Of a stretch of 7,650 nt of DNA, positions 5,305 through 7,650 are shown piece after piece; the stretch's first letter is position 1, and each line of letters begins with the position of its first letter. A program made the position numbers and the translations under genes. The stretch lies in assembly GCA_946410475.1 (NCBI GenBank), contig CAMKAM010000071.1, positions 1 to 7,650 of the forward strand. Reading direction: 5' to 3'. This DNA comes from an uncultured Bacillota bacterium. Its GTDB lineage: Bacteria > Bacillota > Clostridia > Peptostreptococcales > Anaerovoracaceae. The notes below the pieces were generated by a model. It did no database searches and was not told where the DNA came from. It saw nothing but the letters and a program-made list of their open reading frames with translations.

Positions 5305-6090
5305 ATGAAAGAAAAATCGATCGTAAAAAACGTAGTACAGACATTCTATGATGATATCGCTTCGCAGTATGACAAGTTCTATCTCGACTGGGATGAGGCG
5401 GTCCGCGAAGAGGCGCAGTTTCTTGAAAAACTGTTGAGAGACAATGGGTACGGTGAAAGCGCGCGTGTCCTGGACTGCGCATGCGGGATAGGGACGCAGG
5501 CGATCGGTCTGGCTGCACTGGGCTATGATGTAACCGCCTCCGATATCAGCATGGGCGAGATCGAAGAAGGAAAGAAGAGGGCTGAGGAGAGGAACGTGGA
5601 TGTCCGCTTCGTGCAGGCCGACTTCCGCTGCCTTGATGAGACCTTTTCCGATCCTTTCGACATAGTTATCGCTATGGACAACGCTCTTCCGCATATGCTG
5701 ACGGAAGACGATCTGAAAAAGGCAGTGGGCAGCATCTCACAGGCGACCCGCCAAGGAGGGATGTTCGCTGCGAGCATCAGGGATTACGACCGGATGACAG
5801 AAGAAAGACCTGAGCATTCTGCACCTTACGTGCACAAAACAGGCAGCGGTCAGAGGGTGCTTTTCCAGACTTGGGACTGGACGGATGCGAATTACAGATT
5901 CGTTCAATATATCATCGAAGACGGTGACTCTCTTGAAGTAAGGAAATTCGAATGCGAATACAGAGCGGTCACAAGAGATGAACTGACACGGATGCTCCTC
6001 GATGCGGGTTTCAGTGACGTGTGCTGGATGATGCCGGAGGAAACGGGCTTTTATCAGCCTGTCGTTACAGCTGTCAAGAAAGCGGTTTGA
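5305..6090 (+). CDS. class I SAM-dependent methyltransferase, substrate unknown
   Basis: A 261-residue soluble protein with a Rossmann-type methyltransferase fold. It starts with FYDDIASQYDKFYLDW (residues 14-29). Motif I is VLDCACGIGTQAIGLAALGY (55-74), motif II ends with an acidic Asp80, QADFR (104-108) follows, and DIVIAMDNALPHML (119-132) fills the motif IV position. The C-terminal part ends with TGFYQPVVTAVK, typical of this group. From memory, relatives are often labelled glycine/sarcosine N-methyltransferase-like, but nothing in the sequence proves the acceptor. Small-molecule methylation is more likely than rRNA or DNA, since there is no NPPY/DPPY motif and no RNA-binding domain. ATG 5305 is the only plausible start, as no other in-frame Met occurs before residue 83. 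It has no recognisable Shine-Dalgarno sequence, which suggests low expression or unusual initiation. Neighbours give no functional clue. Fold and gene call are firm; the reaction is not. Confidence 0.88.
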   Translation: MKEKSIVKNVVQTFYDDIASQYDKFYLDWDEAVREEAQFLEKLLRDNGYGESARVLDCACGIGTQAIGLAALGYDVTASDISMGEIEEGKKRAEERNVDVRFVQADFRCLDETFSDPFDIVIAMDNALPHMLTEDDLKKAVGSISQATRQGGMFAASIRDYDRMTEERPEHSAPYVHKTGSGQRVLFQTWDWTDANYRFVQYIIEDGDSLEVRKFECEYRAVTRDELTRMLLDAGFSDVCWMMPEETGFYQPVVTAVKKAV

Positions 6091-6103
6091 AAATAAATGA
6101 CGG

Positions 6104-6130
6104 TTTTACTGACGTGAAGATGGGTATGAT
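6104..6130 (+). promoter_or_regulatory. weak candidate promoter of the rubrerythrin gene
   Basis: TATGAT (6125-6130) has a poor TTTTAC (6104-6109) 15 nt upstream. An alternative is TTTACT (6105-6110) with GATATA (6128-6133) at 17 nt. The 76-nt gap after the methyltransferase contains no terminator and no PerR-like box, so co-transcription with the methyltransferase gene is possible. Confidence 0.3.
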
Positions 6131-6166
6131 ATAGGAAAGTTAGTGGATAGAGAAGGAGGATCAAAA

Positions 6167-6703
6167 ATGAAAGACCTTAAAGGAACGAAAACACTGGAAA
6201 ATCTGATGACAGCTTTTGCGGGCGAGTCTGAAGCAAGGAACAAATATACATTCTATGCGTCGAAGGCGAAGAAGGACGGTTACGTACAGATCCAGAAGAT
6301 ATTCGAAGAGACAGCCGGAAATGAGAAAGAACACGCTGAGCTCTGGTTCAAACATGCGGTAGGCATAGGTGATACGAAAGACAATCTTCTCGATGCGGCT
6401 GCGGGAGAGAAGTACGAGTGGTCCGAGATGTACAAAGAGATGGCAAAGACCGCAAGAGAAGAAGGATTTGATGAGATCGCAGAGCAGATGGAAGGCGTTG
6501 CCGCTATAGAAAAGGAGCACGAAGAGCGATTCAGAAAGCTTGCTGATAATATAGAAAACGACAGGGTATTCAAGAAAGACGAAGAAGTCGTATGGCAGTG
6601 CTCGAACTGCGGCCATCAGTTCGTAGGCAAAGAGGCTCCTGAAGAGTGTCCTGTATGCCATCACGCACAGGCATATTTCCAGGTCAAGGCTGAGAATTAT
6701 TGA
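6167..6703 (+). CDS. rbr: rubrerythrin (non-haem di-iron peroxidase)
   Basis: Rubrerythrin reduces hydrogen peroxide to water in the cytoplasm of anaerobes, passing electrons from its rubredoxin-like centre to a di-iron site. The 178-residue product carries both domains in the classical order. The N-terminal four-helix bundle supplies likely ligands Glu20, Glu53 and His56 (ENxxH-type ExxH), Glu81/Glu84 (GEKYEW) and Glu115/His118 (second ExxH). The C-terminal rubredoxin domain holds CSNC (145-148) and CPVC (161-164). The start at 6167 is set by an excellent AAGGAGG (6153-6159) with a 7-nt spacer. The upstream in-frame GTG at 6143 would place that site inside the coding region. Length is slightly under the roughly 190 residues of the Desulfovibrio protein, without loss of a domain. 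Presence of this protein supports a strictly anaerobic host that meets oxidative stress. No obvious PerR box was found upstream. Confidence 0.96.
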   Translation: MKDLKGTKTLENLMTAFAGESEARNKYTFYASKAKKDGYVQIQKIFEETAGNEKEHAELWFKHAVGIGDTKDNLLDAAAGEKYEWSEMYKEMAKTAREEGFDEIAEQMEGVAAIEKEHEERFRKLADNIENDRVFKKDEEVVWQCSNCGHQFVGKEAPEECPVCHHAQAYFQVKAENY

Positions 6704-6724
6704 TCATCATGTACCTTGAATATA

Positions 6725-6754
6725 TTGCCAGTGTGTCTCATGTTTTGATATAAT
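6725..6754 (+). promoter_or_regulatory. sigma-A promoter, extended -10, of the fumarase alpha gene
   Basis: TTGCCA (6725-6730, 5 of 6 to consensus) is followed after 18 nt by a perfect TATAAT (6749-6754), with an upstream TGn (6746-6748) that makes an extended -10. It lies in the 69-nt gap after the rubrerythrin gene, where no terminator is visible. The leader would be very short (about 12 nt), just enough to include the GGAGG at 6761-6765. Confidence 0.85.
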
Positions 6755-6772
6755 AGATGCGGAGGCAATATA

Positions 6773-7615
6773 ATGAGAGAACTGGATGTCAAAGAGATCA
6801 CAGAAGCCATCGCAGGCTTATCAAAAGAAACAAATGTCAGTCTCTCCGAAGACGTCAAAAGCAGGATATGCATGATGCGCATGAAGGAAACGGACGATGG
6901 CGCGAAAAGCATCCTTGAGACGATAGAAAAAAACATAAAAATAGCAGGCGAAGAAGATATCCCGCTGTGTCAGGATACCGGGCTCGCCTGTGTTTTTTTG
7001 GATATCGGTCAGGATGTGCATCTCGTGGGCGGCAGTCTGAAGGATGCCGTAAATGAAGGCGTAAGGAGAGGATATACGGAAGGCTACCTCAGAAAATCTG
7101 TCGTGACCGATCCGATCAGGAGAGGCAACACAGGAGATAATACCCCTGCGAGGATGATCATCGATATCGTGCCGGGAGACAAAGTCACGATCACATTCGC
7201 GCCAAAGGGATTCGGCTCCGAGAACATGAGCCGTATAGCGATGCTCCCTCCGGCAGCCGGAGAAGAAGGGGTCAAGGACTTTATAGTCGATACGGTAAGG
7301 CAGGCAGGCGGCAATCCGTGTCCGCCGGTCGTCGTCGGAGTCGGTATAGGAAGCACATTCGACGGAGCTGCGCTGCTCGCAAAGAAGGCCCTGCTCCTTC
7401 CGCTCGACGGGCATCATGAAGACCCGTATTACGCGGCTATGGAGGACGAACTGCTTGAGAGGATCAACAAACTGGGCGTAGGGCCGCAGGGTTTCGGCGG
7501 GGATACGACGGCTATAGGGCTGAGGATCAATACGGCGCCGACCCATATCGCAGGTATGCCGGTCGCAGTCAACATCAACTGTCATGTAGCAAGGCACAAG
7601 ACGGTAGTTCTGTAA
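6773..7615 (+). CDS. fumA: class I fumarate hydratase, alpha subunit (fumarase/tartrate dehydratase family)
   Basis: This is the N-terminal-type subunit of the oxygen-sensitive [4Fe-4S] hydro-lyases. Together with a separate beta subunit it interconverts fumarate and malate. The product has 280 residues, usual for the split form. Three cysteines are placed as expected for cluster binding: Cys66 in PLCQDTG, Cys183 in NPCPP, and Cys270 in NINCHVARH. Other family stretches are RRGNTGDNTPA (116-126), APKGFGSENMS (143-153), and GVGPQGFGGDTTAIG (235-249). ATG 6773 has GGAGG (6761-6765) with a 7-nt spacer. The family also includes L(+)-tartrate dehydratase (TtdA), and sequence reading alone cannot exclude tartrate as substrate. 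Fumarase is the more likely in a fermenting clostridium that uses a partial reductive citric acid branch. The beta subunit is not in the window but is expected immediately downstream. The symbol follows two-subunit clostridial usage, not the fused E. coli enzyme. Confidence 0.92.
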   Translation: MRELDVKEITEAIAGLSKETNVSLSEDVKSRICMMRMKETDDGAKSILETIEKNIKIAGEEDIPLCQDTGLACVFLDIGQDVHLVGGSLKDAVNEGVRRGYTEGYLRKSVVTDPIRRGNTGDNTPARMIIDIVPGDKVTITFAPKGFGSENMSRIAMLPPAAGEEGVKDFIVDTVRQAGGNPCPPVVVGVGIGSTFDGAALLAKKALLLPLDGHHEDPYYAAMEDELLERINKLGVGPQGFGGDTTAIGLRINTAPTHIAGMPVAVNINCHVARHKTVVL

Positions 7616-7641
7616 CGACGATATTAGAAAGATAAGATCAC

Positions 7642-7645
7642 GAGG
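7642..7645 (+). promoter_or_regulatory. possible ribosome binding site of the next gene (fumarase beta) at the window edge
   Basis: After the fumarase alpha stop there are 35 nt with no start codon in a usable context. GAGG (7642-7645) lies 5 nt before the window end, a position that would suit a start codon just outside. No terminator lies in this stretch, consistent with an alpha-beta operon. Weak evidence on its own. Confidence 0.35.
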
Positions 7646-7650
7646 CTGAA

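Noticed and set aside
4216..5694. Long minus-strand open frame of 492 codons
   Set aside because: It lies antisense to ackA, rpmF and the methyltransferase, and runs through two promoters and a terminator. The translation has no recognisable domain and a composition typical of antisense reading of well-conserved genes.
5257..6714. Shared CATCATGTAC at the rpmF terminator and after the rubrerythrin gene
   Set aside because: The match is only about 10 bp, with no flanking similarity and no hairpin at the second site. It is consistent with chance.
6821..7597. Minus-strand open frame of 258 codons within the fumarase alpha gene
   Set aside because: The + strand has intact cluster cysteines and family motifs throughout. 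The antisense product shows no domain.

Overview
The window looks like a chromosomal housekeeping segment from an anaerobic, fermentative Bacillota of the class Clostridia with roughly balanced GC content. This is an inference from several signs: strong AAGGAGG-type ribosome binding sites, sigma-A-like promoters, the gene order recG-rsmD-coaD-...-tmcAL-ackA-rpmF, a rubrerythrin, and a two-subunit iron-sulfur fumarase. The genus cannot be fixed from the sequence alone. All protein genes are on the + strand, and no mobile element, CRISPR array, tRNA or rRNA was seen.

Region 1 (1-3657) is a tightly packed run. It holds the 3' end of recG (DNA repair helicase), rsmD (16S rRNA methyltransferase), coaD (coenzyme A synthesis), a conserved but uncharacterised 200-residue coiled-coil protein whose start codon overlaps the coaD stop, and tmcAL (ac4C34 modification of elongator tRNA-Met). 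Gaps are short (-1 to 46 nt), so much of it is probably co-transcribed. A weak promoter may restart transcription just before coaD.

Region 2 (3654-5277) holds two genes that look highly expressed. ackA (acetate kinase) and rpmF (ribosomal protein L32) each have a near-consensus promoter and a leader that starts with a GC-rich stem-loop. A strong intrinsic terminator follows rpmF. The DUF177 gene usually found before rpmF and the plsX gene often found after it are both absent.

Region 3 (5279-7650) contains three apparently separate units: a class I SAM-dependent methyltransferase of uncertain substrate, a rubrerythrin (peroxide detoxification), and the alpha subunit of a class I [4Fe-4S] fumarate hydratase. 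The partner beta subunit is expected just beyond the window edge.

Most of the window is ordinary core genome. I see no clear undescribed system. The items most worth a second look are the structured ackA and rpmF leaders, the palindrome beside the ackA ribosome binding site, the promoter -10 element built onto the rpmF terminator tail, and the coiled-coil protein coupled to coaD.
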